A stretch of DNA of 38,326 nucleotides from a virus (IMGVR_UViG_3300034284_003267:1-38326); one strand, 5' to 3'; numbered from the stretch's first letter, positions 1 through 6,310 are shown. A program made the numbers and translations. The notes: a model not told the origin generated them from the sequence alone.

Positions 1-858
1 ATGTCGCAACTCAAGGAGCGGGGGACGATCAGCCTGGAGGAGGACTTCAGCGGGATGACCGTGGAGCGGGCGGTGGCGTTGTTCGACGCGCAGTATGTGG
101 ACTACTCGAAGTCTCACCGCGAGAAGGTGGAGAAGGTGACGCGGTGGATCGCGGAGGGGATGCCGGGGCAACTCAAGGGGATCACGCCGATGCGGTGCGT
201 GGAGTGGTTCAAGAAAATCCAAGGGGTCTCGACGTCGAGGGCGACGGTCTACCGATACGCTCGCATGTTTTTTAATTGGTGCGTGAAGACGGACATGCTG
301 GACAAGTCGCCTTGGCGGGCGGTGGCGTGTCCCGACTCCACGCCGGGGCGGAATATTCTGACTCCGGAGGAAATGAAAGCGGCATTGGTAGACGAGGAGA
401 TTCCCGACTACCTGCGGGCGGCGATCCTCCTTGGTGGCTTTGCGGGGCTGCGCACGGTGGAGGTGCGGCGTCTGCGGTGGGAGGACATTGACAGGGGGCA
501 AATCTACATCTCGCCGGAGACGGCGAAGCAGAAGAAGAAGGGGAACCGGGAGCGATTGGTGGACATGACGGAACCACTCAAGCGCCGGGCGAAGTTTTTC
601 AAGGGGCGGACCGGGTTGGTGGTGCCGGTCTGCGAGGCGGCATTTTACAGGGAGCGCCGGAAATTGGCGGAGCGCCTGTGCGGCTGGGATGATTTTCCGA
701 CGAATTCCCTGCGGCACTCGTTCGCAACCTACCACCTCGGGCAGTGCAACAACCCGGCGCTCACCGCCTACCAGATGGGGACTTCGACGCAACTGGTGAT
801 CAACACTTACGCAGTCCCGGCTCGGAGGGCGAACTGGAAAGCCTACTGGAGGATTTGA
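1..858 (+). CDS. int: Tyrosine recombinase (phage integrase), 285 aa
   Basis: Site-specific recombinase that would integrate and excise the phage. Residues 20-110 look like the helical core-binding domain; residues 118-285 form the catalytic domain. Visible catalytic positions are R151 (in GLRTVEVRRLRW), a lysine cluster at 176-180, R238 in SLRHSFAT and the nucleophile Y270 in INTY. The first His of the usual HxxR box is Asn (N235) and the second conserved His/Trp is Thr (T261 in MGTS), so two of the six textbook residues are substituted. The window opens exactly at its ATG, so no upstream ribosome site can be judged. The next gene follows after 3 nt. No attachment site could be identified. 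Integrase assignment is secure; activity with these substitutions is inferred. Confidence 0.93.
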   Translation: MSQLKERGTISLEEDFSGMTVERAVALFDAQYVDYSKSHREKVEKVTRWIAEGMPGQLKGITPMRCVEWFKKIQGVSTSRATVYRYARMFFNWCVKTDMLDKSPWRAVACPDSTPGRNILTPEEMKAALVDEEIPDYLRAAILLGGFAGLRTVEVRRLRWEDIDRGQIYISPETAKQKKKGNRERLVDMTEPLKRRAKFFKGRTGLVVPVCEAAFYRERRKLAERLCGWDDFPTNSLRHSFATYHLGQCNNPALTAYQMGTSTQLVINTYAVPARRANWKAYWRI

Positions 859-861
859 CTT

Positions 862-1044
862 ATGCCCTACGCGAACAAGAAAACCCAAAAGAAATTCATG
901 GCGCGGCAGTATCGGGAGCGTTACCAGACGGATGAGAAGTTCAAGGAGGCGGAGAGGGACAGGAAGGCGGATTGGTATCAACGGAACAGGGAAAAAGTGA
1001 TTGCGCGGGTCATGGAGAACAAGGCAAAGAGAGTGAAAAGGTGA
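862..1044 (+). CDS. Small basic protein of unknown function, 60 aa
   Basis: A highly charged, Arg/Lys-rich helical peptide with no membrane segment. The pattern QYRERYQTDEKFKE followed by WYQRNREKV resembles the basic helical lead-in found in front of some phage HNH nucleases, but no HNH catalytic residues follow, so I assign no function. It starts 3 nt after the integrase stop, with GGAGG about 10 nt upstream of the ATG inside the end of the integrase gene, so the two are probably cotranscribed. It could be an excision or DNA-binding helper; this is only positional inference. Confidence 0.6.
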   Translation: MPYANKKTQKKFMARQYRERYQTDEKFKEAERDRKADWYQRNREKVIARVMENKAKRVKR

Positions 1045-1056
1045 AAAGGATTCTTT

Positions 1057-1590
1057 ATGTTTGATTTTACCGAAGAAGAGCTGACATGGGAAATAGTTGG
1101 GAAGTGGACGGCAAAAGATACTGACCTTGATTACAGCATCATTGTTAAGTATCAGCCGATGATTACAGTTGATGGATATTTAGGTTATCCAAGTGGAAAA
1201 CCTTACAAATTGATGTTGATGTATTTTCTAAAAGGATCGCATCTTTTTATTGCCACACTTCCAACTTATCGAAATGAAAAAGATGTAAAAGATTTTGAAA
1301 GCAAGAGCCTTATTGATTTAAGAGAATGTTCACTGATGACAAAAGCGTTTATTGATCGAAAATCTGTTGGAATTTTTTTTACAAAAGAAAAAGCGTTCTA
1401 CATCGGAGAAAAGTTCTTTTTTGCAAGCAACTCCGAACATGGTTTTTATGCAGATATGCTTCCATATCGGCACGCATTCACACTTCGTTTTCCGGAAAAA
1501 AATTGTCATTCCGATTGGCAAGATGCCATGAAATTTTCTGATGCGATTAAAAAGCAGATTTTTCTCTCCCAATTAAAAAGCAACGAATAA
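1057..1590 (+). CDS. Unknown 177-aa protein in AT-rich island
   Basis: I do not recognise the family. The product has no signal peptide or clear membrane helix; it is rich in Phe, Tyr and Lys and looks like a mixed alpha/beta soluble protein. An AAAGGA ribosome site lies just upstream of the ATG. The DNA is strikingly AT-rich (runs such as AAAAGTTCTTTTTT) beside the GC-rich integrase and the later phage genes, so codon use differs sharply from its neighbours. That, and its position next to the integrase, suggests recently acquired cargo. It ends 11 nt before the ClpP-like gene, which shares the same composition, so the two were probably acquired and expressed together. Confidence 0.75.
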   Translation: MFDFTEEELTWEIVGKWTAKDTDLDYSIIVKYQPMITVDGYLGYPSGKPYKLMLMYFLKGSHLFIATLPTYRNEKDVKDFESKSLIDLRECSLMTKAFIDRKSVGIFFTKEKAFYIGEKFFFASNSEHGFYADMLPYRHAFTLRFPEKNCHSDWQDAMKFSDAIKKQIFLSQLKSNE

Positions 1591-1601
1591 AAATCACTAA
1601 A

Positions 1602-2270
1602 ATGGAAACATTCATTCGCTTCATGGCTCCTGTAAATGGAACATCAGCAACAACATTGATGAAGTGCATTGATGAAGCGCTTTCAAAAAATGTGGATCAC
1701 ATTCATTTGATGCTGTCTTCACCTGGCGGAAGTGTTTTTCATGGACTTTCTATCCATAACTTTTTAAAAGGCTCTCCCGTTGATGTTACCACATACAATT
1801 TTGGAACCGTTGATTCGATTGCTACGGTGATTTTCTGTGCGGGATCGACAAGACGCTGTGTTCCTCATGCGCGTTTTCTCATCCATGGCGTGAGTTTGAC
1901 TTTTGAAGGGACAACCCGCATGGATGAAATAGGCCTTGAAGAGCATTTGAAACTCATCAAGATTGATTATGAAAATATCGCTCGCGTGATTGCCGACACA
2001 ACCGGAAAATCAACCGAAAATATCGTCAAAGCCATGAACGACAGAACGACTCTTTCTCCGATGCAAGCCAAAGATTATGGATTGGTTCATGAGATTTCTT
2101 CCGATTTGTTCCCGAAGAATTCTGAGTTGATGGTCATCATGGAAGATAATACCGCTCGGCAAGTCACTCCTGGTTGCTATCAACTTCCCTTGATCACTCA
2201 GCACCAAAGCTCGCAACTTCCAAAAATCGAATCGAATTCCACGGCGTTATCGACCGGTTCGTATTGGTAA
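1602..2270 (+). CDS. ClpP-like serine protease, 222 aa
   Basis: Belongs to the ClpP/crotonase-fold protease superfamily. The expected Ser-His-Asp triad is visible: S72 in GTVDSIATVIF, H95 in ARFLIHG and D147 in MNDRTTLSPMQAKDYGLVHEI. Spacing matches ClpP within a few residues, and SSPGGSVFHGL (39-49) matches the Gly-rich oxyanion/substrate strand. Residues 175-222 are an extra polar tail. Phage ClpP-like proteases usually mature capsids and sit beside portal and capsid genes. This one lies 11 kb away, next to the integrase in AT-rich DNA, so it is more likely cargo acting on a host or intruder protein, perhaps with the preceding 177-aa protein. The start is the first ATG; no Shine-Dalgarno sequence is visible. 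Confidence 0.85.
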   Translation: METFIRFMAPVNGTSATTLMKCIDEALSKNVDHIHLMLSSPGGSVFHGLSIHNFLKGSPVDVTTYNFGTVDSIATVIFCAGSTRRCVPHARFLIHGVSLTFEGTTRMDEIGLEEHLKLIKIDYENIARVIADTTGKSTENIVKAMNDRTTLSPMQAKDYGLVHEISSDLFPKNSELMVIMEDNTARQVTPGCYQLPLITQHQSSQLPKIESNSTALSTGSYW

Positions 2271-2497
2271 ATCTCCCGACTTGCACCTTGGCCCGGGCGC
2301 GATGTCTTGGAACATTGCCTTATTGTTTATGATGGCATGGCTGGATCGTTTGCTTTGGCTTTTTGAAAAACCTCTCACGTCAAGCATCCATGCGGGTTGG
2401 CGGCAGTGTTGTTGGTTTTTATTGTGGTTGCGTGATGAGTCTGATCGCCCGCGGAGCGTCTGTTTAAGCGGGTGAAAATTTATTTTGGCCTGCGGAG

Positions 2498-2510
2498 CCA
2501 TTGCCAATGG
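2498..2510. promoter_or_regulatory. Perfect 6-bp inverted repeat, possible operator
   Basis: CCATTG and CAATGG are separated by a single C. It lies about 100 nt upstream of the two small DNA-binding-like genes. A repressor or autoregulator site is inference from position and symmetry only. Confidence 0.35.
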
Positions 2511-2577
2511 GGTTGTCAAGGGTTTTTATTGGGTAGGGTTTCACCTTATTGGAAAAAAATAAAAAAAATGCTTGGCG

Positions 2578-2590
2578 GGTGTCAGACACC
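2578..2590. promoter_or_regulatory. Palindrome GGTGTCAGACACC, copy 1
   Basis: A 13-bp palindrome (6-bp arms around a central A) that ends 17 nt upstream of the first ribbon-helix-helix start codon. An identical 13-mer recurs at 2906-2918 inside the second gene of the pair. Two exact copies bracketing two DNA-binding-type genes suggest an autoregulatory operator; this is not shown directly. Confidence 0.5.
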
Positions 2591-2607
2591 AGACTTAATG
2601 TTCTTCC

Positions 2608-2787
2608 ATGCCTGACAAACGAGCAGCAAACAAAGTCCGGGTAACGGTGCCTATAGAGGACACCTTGCTGGCAAGAATTGAGGAGTTCGCGAAGGAACAA
2701 GGCATCGACCGTGTCGCGGCCATGAAGCTTATGTGCGACTCCTACATGAAAGAAAAAAAACAAACCAAAACCAAAAAACCACGATGA
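2608..2787 (+). CDS. Ribbon-helix-helix-like small DNA-binding protein, 59 aa
   Basis: The strand RVTVPIEDTLLARIEEFAKEQG followed by a second helix VAAMKLMCDSYMKEKK has the beta-strand/helix/helix layout of CopG/Arc-type (RHH) transcription factors, with alternating polar and hydrophobic residues in the N-terminal strand. A Lys-rich tail follows. It would act as a dimer on a short palindrome such as the GGTGTCAGACACC just upstream. Its stop overlaps the next start (ATGA, 2784-2787), so the two are translationally coupled. No strong Shine-Dalgarno sequence precedes the ATG. The family assignment is by fold pattern and not by a diagnostic residue. Confidence 0.65.
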   Translation: MPDKRAANKVRVTVPIEDTLLARIEEFAKEQGIDRVAAMKLMCDSYMKEKKQTKTKKPR

Positions 2788-2972
2788 CAAAAATCACTTT
2801 TCCAATTGAACGCGCCATGAGGGATCAACTGGCGGAGATCGCCAAAAGCGAGCGCCGGTCTCTGGCTTTTATTATGAGGGAAGCGGCGACTATTTTTTTG
2901 GACAGGGTGTCAGACACCCCCGCCAATAAGGCGCATAAAACCACAACCCCTAAGAAAAGGAGGGCGGCGTGA
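2784..2972 (+). CDS. Second ribbon-helix-helix-like protein, 62 aa
   Basis: Starts in the ATGA overlap with the preceding gene. The N-terminal strand KITFPIERAMRDQLAEIAKSE, then SLAFIMREAATIFLD, repeats the strand-helix-helix plan of its neighbour, followed by a basic tail ending KKRRAA. The two are probably distant paralogues forming homo- or heterodimers. A second copy of the palindrome GGTGTCAGACACC (2906-2918) lies inside this gene, where it encodes RVSDTP, so binding here could block transcription through the operon. The coding end contains AGGAGGGCGGCG, which serves as ribosome site for the frame starting at 2972. Confidence 0.65.
   Translation: MTKITFPIERAMRDQLAEIAKSERRSLAFIMREAATIFLDRVSDTPANKAHKTTTPKKRRAA
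2906..2918. promoter_or_regulatory. Palindrome GGTGTCAGACACC, copy 2
   Basis: Exact second copy of the 13-bp palindrome at 2578-2590, here within the coding sequence of the second RHH-like gene. The spacing between copies is 328 bp. A DNA loop or a roadblock are both possible. Confidence 0.45.
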
Positions 2973-3460
2973 TGGGAAAAACTTGGGATGAGAAGGAATG
3001 GGACCGGATGGTGGACCGGCGGTTGGGGCGGCCTGGTCCCGCTGTGAGCCTCCTGGAGCATGGAGCGTTGTTTCTGGCTTGTGTGGCGTCGGGTTTTTTA
3101 ATGGTGACCCTGCCCAATCTGGACAAGGAGGGCTTCCAGCCTCGGGAGCATGTAGCCAAGCAGGATGCCGAGAAGGACGCCGAAAACCCCGATCCAGGCG
3201 CTGCGGTAGGCTCCACGGATTTGCTGGGCGGTGAGGCGGCGTTGCCACTCGAACTGGGCAAGGAGAAACTGGCGGGTGCCTTCGGGGGATTTGCTTTGAA
3301 AGTCGGCGAGTTCGCGGTCGGAGAGGGTGGCGAGGACATTGGGATCGGAAGCGAGGAATCCGGCTTCCTTGAGGGCGGTCTGACGTCGCTGGCGGTCCCA
3401 TTTTCGGAGGACGCCGAGGTTGCCGCCGCGAAACCTGTGACGGAGGCGCCAAAACCATGA
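2972..3460 (+). CDS. Doubtful frame; N-terminus may be real, rest antisense to a better gene
   Basis: The start has a strong AGGAGG and a TGATG overlap with the preceding gene, as in many real genes here, and the first ~45 residues (acidic/basic start, then one hydrophobic stretch ALFLACVASGFLMV) look protein-like. From about 3100 onward the product turns into a Gly/Glu/Ala-rich string typical of a reverse-strand shadow, and it lies fully antisense to the minus-strand gene 3098-3469, which reads far more like a protein. Either a short membrane peptide lost its stop, or the whole frame is spurious. I list it because its initiation signals are good. Confidence 0.3.
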   Translation: MGKTWDEKEWDRMVDRRLGRPGPAVSLLEHGALFLACVASGFLMVTLPNLDKEGFQPREHVAKQDAEKDAENPDPGAAVGSTDLLGGEAALPLELGKEKLAGAFGGFALKVGEFAVGEGGEDIGIGSEESGFLEGGLTSLAVPFSEDAEVAAAKPVTEAPKP

Positions 3461-3469
3461 GGGCTTCAT
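3098..3469 (-). CDS. Minus-strand small membrane protein, 123 aa
   Basis: One of two minus-strand genes in an otherwise plus-strand phage. A basic N-terminus (Trp/Arg-rich, residues 1-30) is followed by TLSDRELADFQSK, an amphipathic region EWQRRLTAQQIRGAYRSA and a hydrophobic membrane span WIGVFGVLLGILLGYML, then a short tail. The same order (LTDEEL motif, polar helix, membrane span) occurs in the minus-strand gene 3662-3889, so the two are probably paralogues. No clear ribosome site is seen for the start at 3469, so a shorter start nearer the TLSD motif is possible. A lysogen-expressed membrane role such as superinfection exclusion is conceivable but only inferred from orientation. Confidence 0.6.
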   Translation of the reverse strand: MKPSWFWRLRHRFRGGNLGVLRKWDRQRRQTALKEAGFLASDPNVLATLSDRELADFQSKSPEGTRQFLLAQFEWQRRLTAQQIRGAYRSAWIGVFGVLLGILLGYMLPRLEALLVQIGQGHH

Positions 3470-3525
3470 CGGGGAACGAAAATGTCAGGCCGGAGGTGGC
3501 GGCGCAAGACAGAAGGGGTGGCGGC

Positions 3526-3783
3526 GTGAGCGTGGAGAATGATTTTGCGTTGAACCTCGACGCGGTGGAGGCGGTGCGGGCCGGGGAGGACACGATGACG
3601 AGCTGGGCTGTGCTGAAGAGTGGCCGGGAGCTGCGCTTGTCTCCTGGGGAGGCGGGGGTGGTTATCGAAGCACTCCTAACAAGGAAAACAGAGCTGCAAG
3701 GACAGAGGCCAGAAGGACAACCCACCCTGTCCAGCGGGGAAGGAAGTTCGCTTGGATGGATTTTTGCAGGGAACGCCGGTTGA
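3526..3783 (+). CDS. Small unknown protein between the minus-strand pair, 85 aa
   Basis: I chose the GTG at 3526 because the sequence before it (GGGGTGGCGGCGTGAGCG) repeats the context of the GTG start at 3943. An ATG at 3457 in the same frame lacks a ribosome site. Residues 1-60 look genuine: DFALNLDAVEAVRAGEDTMT, then SWAVLKSGRELRLSPGEAGVVIEALL. The last ~40 codons run antisense to the minus-strand gene 3662-3889 and read as low-complexity shadow, so the true end may differ or the two genes really converge and overlap. I do not recognise a family. Confidence 0.4.
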   Translation: MSVENDFALNLDAVEAVRAGEDTMTSWAVLKSGRELRLSPGEAGVVIEALLTRKTELQGQRPEGQPTLSSGEGSSLGWIFAGNAG

Positions 3784-3889
3784 TCTCGGAAAGGACAAGA
3801 CTATGACCATATTGACTCAAATTTTTATTCTCCAACTCGGCGGCGAGTTCCTCGTCGGTGAGGGTTTGGAGGCGTTCAAACAAGGCCAT
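3662..3889 (-). CDS. Minus-strand small membrane protein, 75 aa
   Basis: Reads ALFERLQTLTDEELAAEL, a polar helix SEINRRSLQKSIQ and a membrane span WTGWVVLLASVLAALFSLL. This is the layout of the minus-strand gene 3098-3469, and several positions align (TL-S/T-D-x-EL; RR; W-x-G before the span). Probably a shorter paralogue. No good ribosome site precedes the ATG at 3889. It converges on and overlaps the plus-strand frame ending at 3783. Minus-strand transcription from near 3.9 kb would be opposite to the early operon, as expected of a gene expressed in the lysogen; that is inference. Confidence 0.6.
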   Translation of the reverse strand: MALFERLQTLTDEELAAELENKNLSQYGHSLVLSEINRRSLQKSIQANFLPRWTGWVVLLASVLAALFSLLGVLR

Positions 3890-3942
3890 GCCGGGAGCGT
3901 GGGATTTTCAACCGGCGCTGGCAAGGCGGAAGGGAGGGCGGC

Positions 3943-4146
3943 GTGAGCGATGAACTGACAACGGGTCAAGCGGCAACGCTTATGGGGGTCTCGACGAAGA
4001 CCATTTATCGTCTGCTGGCAGCAGGGCAGATCGAGGGGGCGCTCCCGTTTGGGAAGCGTGGCGGCTACCGGGTGAGCCGCTCGGTGCTGGAGCGTTGGTA
4101 TCGCCAGCGAAAAGAATCCTCAACGAACAACAGGAGGGCCGCGTGA
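3943..4146 (+). CDS. Excisionase-like helix-turn-helix protein, 67 aa
   Basis: The sequence LTTGQAATLMGVSTKTIYRLLAAGQIEGALPFGKRGGYRVSRSVLERWYRQR is the classic MerR-like/excisionase winged-helix motif: helix-turn-helix at residues 5-25, wing with R/G-rich turn at 36-45, C-terminal helix carrying W. Such proteins bend DNA at att sites or act as repressors. The GTG start at 3943 is preceded by GGGAGGGCGGC. The stop overlaps the next start (TGATG at 4144-4148). With the integrase at the window start this is a natural candidate for the recombination directionality factor, though a transcription-regulator role is equally possible. Confidence 0.82.
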   Translation: MSDELTTGQAATLMGVSTKTIYRLLAAGQIEGALPFGKRGGYRVSRSVLERWYRQRKESSTNNRRAA

Positions 4147-4256
4147 TGAACCACCAGGAGGTTCTTTGGGTATTGCAGGCGGGCATCGATGCGGTGTGGA
4201 CGCTGGGGCCGCTGGCGGCGTTGGGGGTCGCGGCATGGAGGGTGGCGCGATGCTGA
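4146..4256 (+). CDS. Tiny single-span membrane peptide, 36 aa
   Basis: A 36-residue product of the form MNHQEVLWVLQAG, then a hydrophobic span AVWTLGPLAALGVAAW and a short basic end RVARC. It starts in a TGATG overlap with the HTH gene, with AGGAGGGCC 8 nt upstream, and overlaps the next gene by 7 nt. The coupling and good ribosome site support it despite the length. Function unknown; one transmembrane segment with a basic cytoplasmic end is all that can be said. Confidence 0.55.
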   Translation: MNHQEVLWVLQAGIDAVWTLGPLAALGVAAWRVARC

Positions 4257-4405
4257 CGGGCTGGGAGGGGGTCGCTCTGGCGGTGCTGACTTTGGGATCG
4301 TGCTACGCGAGCTACCGGCTGGGGCAGAGGTCGGTGATGGATGAGTTGCGCCGGTCGCGGGAGATGCGGAGGCGTTGGCGGGAGTTTGAAGATTTCGAGG
4401 ACTGA
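4250..4405 (+). CDS. Small membrane-anchored coiled peptide, 51 aa
   Basis: An N-terminal hydrophobic segment (GVALAVLTLGSCYASYRLG) is followed by a strongly charged helix (ELRRSREMRRRWREFEDFED), giving a membrane anchor plus cytoplasmic coiled-coil layout. It overlaps the preceding tiny gene by 7 nt, with GGAGGGTGG upstream. The plan of one span plus charged helix recurs in the small genes at 9165-9875. I recognise no family. Confidence 0.55.
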   Translation: MLTGWEGVALAVLTLGSCYASYRLGQRSVMDELRRSREMRRRWREFEDFED

Positions 4406-4426
4406 ACGGTCCTCACCACAAGAAGC

Positions 4427-4456
4427 GGCCCCGAAGGACGGCAATCCAACGGGGCC
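4427..4456 (+). other. GC-rich hairpin ahead of the recombination genes
   Basis: GGCCCCG (4427-4433) and CGGGGCC (4450-4456) form a perfect 7-bp stem with a 16-nt loop, 34 nt upstream of the RecT-like start. No T-run follows, so it is not a canonical terminator; an mRNA leader structure is possible. Confidence 0.4.
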
Positions 4457-4490
4457 AAGTCAAAACCACAAGAAAAGCAGTATTAACAAA

Positions 4491-5300
4491 ATGAGTAACA
4501 CACAACTGACTACACAAGTCAACACACAAGTCGCCTTGGGCGACATGCAGGTGATGGCCTCGGCCATCGTCAAATCGGGTCTCTTCGGCATGAAGACCCC
4601 GGACCAGGCGCTGGCCTTGATGATCGTGGCGAGCGCCGAGGGGCGGCACCCGGGATCGGTGGCTGCGGACTACCATATCATCCAAGGCCGCGCTTCTCTG
4701 AAGGCGGATTCGATGCTGGCGCGGTTCCAGCAATCTGGGGGGCGCGTCGAGTGGCACGACCACACGAATGAGAAGGTGGCGGCGACATTCTCCCACCCGG
4801 CGGGGGGATCGCTGCGGATCGATTGGGACATGGCGCGGGCGAAGGCGGCGGGGCTGGGGTCGAAGGATAACTGGAAAGGCTACCCGCGGCAAATGCTGCG
4901 GGCGCGGGTGATCTCGGAAGGGGTCCGTGCGACCTTCCCGGCGGTGCTGAATGGCATGTATACCCCGGAGGAGGTGCAGGAATTCGACGCTCCCCGGCCA
5001 GTGCGGTCGGTGAAGGTGGAAGTGACCCCGGAGCCGGTGGCGGAAGCGCCGAAGGTGGTCGAGGCGGAAGTGATCGCGGTATCAACTGATACTGTGCCGG
5101 AAGCGGATTGGGCGGCGGAATTGGAGAAGCGGATCTTTGAGCACGAGAAGGCGGTGAATGCGTTTCTCGTGGCCAAGGGCCAGATCACCGAGGGGCAGAC
5201 TTTCCGGGACATCGCAGATGAGGGCTACCGATCCAGGGTGATGAGCAACACGCCGAAATTCCTCGACGCCGTTCTGGCGGCAACGAAGGAGGCGGCATGA
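4491..5300 (+). CDS. RecT-like single-strand annealing protein, 269 aa
   Basis: Promotes annealing of complementary single strands during phage recombination. The stretch ADYHIIQGRASLKADSMLARFQQSGG (residues 60-85), the aromatic/His segment VEWHDHTNEKVAATFSHP, GKDNWKGYPRQMLRARVISEG-type central core (SKDNWKGYPRQML in this copy) and a C-terminal MYTPEEV are typical of phage RecT-related proteins that precede an exonuclease gene. The tail (180-269) is Glu/Pro-rich and variable. ATG 4491 has only a weak purine run upstream. The next gene, a PD-(D/E)XK nuclease, starts in an ATGA overlap, which strongly supports a recombinase/exonuclease pair. The tail contains a copy of the dispersed element (5079-5092). 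Confidence 0.78.
   Translation: MSNTQLTTQVNTQVALGDMQVMASAIVKSGLFGMKTPDQALALMIVASAEGRHPGSVAADYHIIQGRASLKADSMLARFQQSGGRVEWHDHTNEKVAATFSHPAGGSLRIDWDMARAKAAGLGSKDNWKGYPRQMLRARVISEGVRATFPAVLNGMYTPEEVQEFDAPRPVRSVKVEVTPEPVAEAPKVVEAEVIAVSTDTVPEADWAAELEKRIFEHEKAVNAFLVAKGQITEGQTFRDIADEGYRSRVMSNTPKFLDAVLAATKEAA
5079..5092. repeat. Dispersed element, palindromic form (in RecT-like gene)
   Basis: GTATCAACTGATAC is a perfect dyad of 6-bp arms around AC. It aligns with the intergenic element GTTTTGACTGATACC at 11 of 14 positions. Read in frame it encodes V-S-T-D-T, as does the copy at 33345. Confidence 0.5.
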
Positions 5301-6310
5301 TCCGGCATTCGGCACTTCCCAAGTTGGCGCAATGCCCCTGTTACGAATCCAACCCGGTCGCGGGACCGGCGGCGGAGCGGGGATCGCGGCTTGATGCGGC
5401 GTTTCGGGCGCTTCTACAAGGCAAGCCGGTGGAGGGGGAACTCTCCACCGAGGAACTGGAGGCGGTGATGTGGGCGGTGGATACGGCCCGCGACATCGCG
5501 GACGGGGCGGACATCGAGGCGGACGAGGCGAAGCTGAAGGTCACGACCCCTGGCATGGATCATGAGGGGACGGAGGATGCCCGGTGCGAGAGCGAGGCGG
5601 TGAGTTTCGACCTCAAGACGGGGCAAATCCGGAGCTACTACGAGCAGATGGCGGCGTATGCGCTGGGGAACATGGAGCGCACTTTCGAGGAGTCGTGGAC
5701 TTGCGTGTTGCTGTTCTGCGACCAGCGGGAGTTCACGCGATTGGAGTTTAACCACGCTCAGGCGTCGGCGGTGGTGGCGGATGTGGTGGCCGGGGCGAGC
5801 GATCCGAACCGGCAACCGAATGCGTGTGACTACTGCGCGTGGTGCCGGAAGTCGGATACTTGTGTCGCCCGCACGGCTCCGGTGGTGGAGACGCTGGCGA
5901 CGGTAGAGTCGTCGGTGTCGCTGGCCGATGTGCGGCAGGGGATTCTGGCTGACCCGGATCGGCTGGGAAAATTCCTCAAGGCGGCGTCGATCTTTGAGAA
6001 GGAATTACTGAAACCTCTCAAGGATGCGGCGAAGGAAATCCTCGCGGCAAGTTGTGAGGTTCCCGGATGGAAGCTCCAGCATCAAAGCGGGAGTGAGTAT
6101 TTTGACCGCATTGCCATCGTCTCGGCGGCAGTGGCCGGGAAGTCGGGCCTCGATGATCTCGTCACGGCAATGGGTGGGGACATGGGCGGCAAGGCTTTCC
6201 GCGAGTGGTGTGCGAAGATGCGGCTGCCGGTGCAGGAGCAGCACGCCCAACGCAAGGCCGACATCGTGAAACTGGTCGAGGACAAGCCGAAGAAAGCGAG
6301 GGCCAAATGA
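5297..6310 (+). CDS. Cas4/RecB-like PD-(D/E)XK exonuclease, 337 aa
   Basis: Nuclease partner of the preceding annealing protein, expected to resect double-stranded ends. The nuclease core is seen as EGTEDARC (D94) and VSFDLKTGQ (D105, K107), followed by the helix YYEQMAAYALG with the Q/Y pattern of RecB-family enzymes. Cysteines C177, C180, C183 and C189 in CDYCAWCRKSDTC, with C13/C15 near the N-terminus, could hold an iron-sulfur cluster as in Cas4 and AddB. The C-terminal half is helical and probably phage-specific. It starts in an ATGA overlap and ends in another (6307-6310), so it is translationally coupled on both sides. Confidence 0.82.
   Translation: MIRHSALPKLAQCPCYESNPVAGPAAERGSRLDAAFRALLQGKPVEGELSTEELEAVMWAVDTARDIADGADIEADEAKLKVTTPGMDHEGTEDARCESEAVSFDLKTGQIRSYYEQMAAYALGNMERTFEESWTCVLLFCDQREFTRLEFNHAQASAVVADVVAGASDPNRQPNACDYCAWCRKSDTCVARTAPVVETLATVESSVSLADVRQGILADPDRLGKFLKAASIFEKELLKPLKDAAKEILAASCEVPGWKLQHQSGSEYFDRIAIVSAAVAGKSGLDDLVTAMGGDMGGKAFREWCAKMRLPVQEQHAQRKADIVKLVEDKPKKARAK

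Larger units (their letters stand above)
2271..2607 (+). other. 337-nt non-coding gap with dyads
   Basis: Between the ClpP-like gene and the first ribbon-helix-helix gene no convincing gene is seen. A 64-codon frame from a TTG at 2281 encodes a Trp-rich hydrophobic peptide without a ribosome site and I do not call it. The stretch holds a GC-rich half and an AT-rich half (A-runs 2551-2569), a perfect 6-bp dyad at 2498-2510 and a palindrome at 2578-2590. This is the likeliest place for the promoter of the early genes, but I cannot pick a -35/-10 pair with confidence. Confidence 0.5.

Noticed and set aside
2281-2475. 64-codon frame in the gap after the ClpP-like gene
   Set aside because: TTG start, no ribosome site, Trp/Cys-rich residue mix and no coupling to neighbours.
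2910-3725. Long minus-strand frame of 271 codons
   Set aside because: Composition is Ser/Pro/Arg-rich without domain pattern, and it lies across two better supported minus genes in another frame; it is a shadow.
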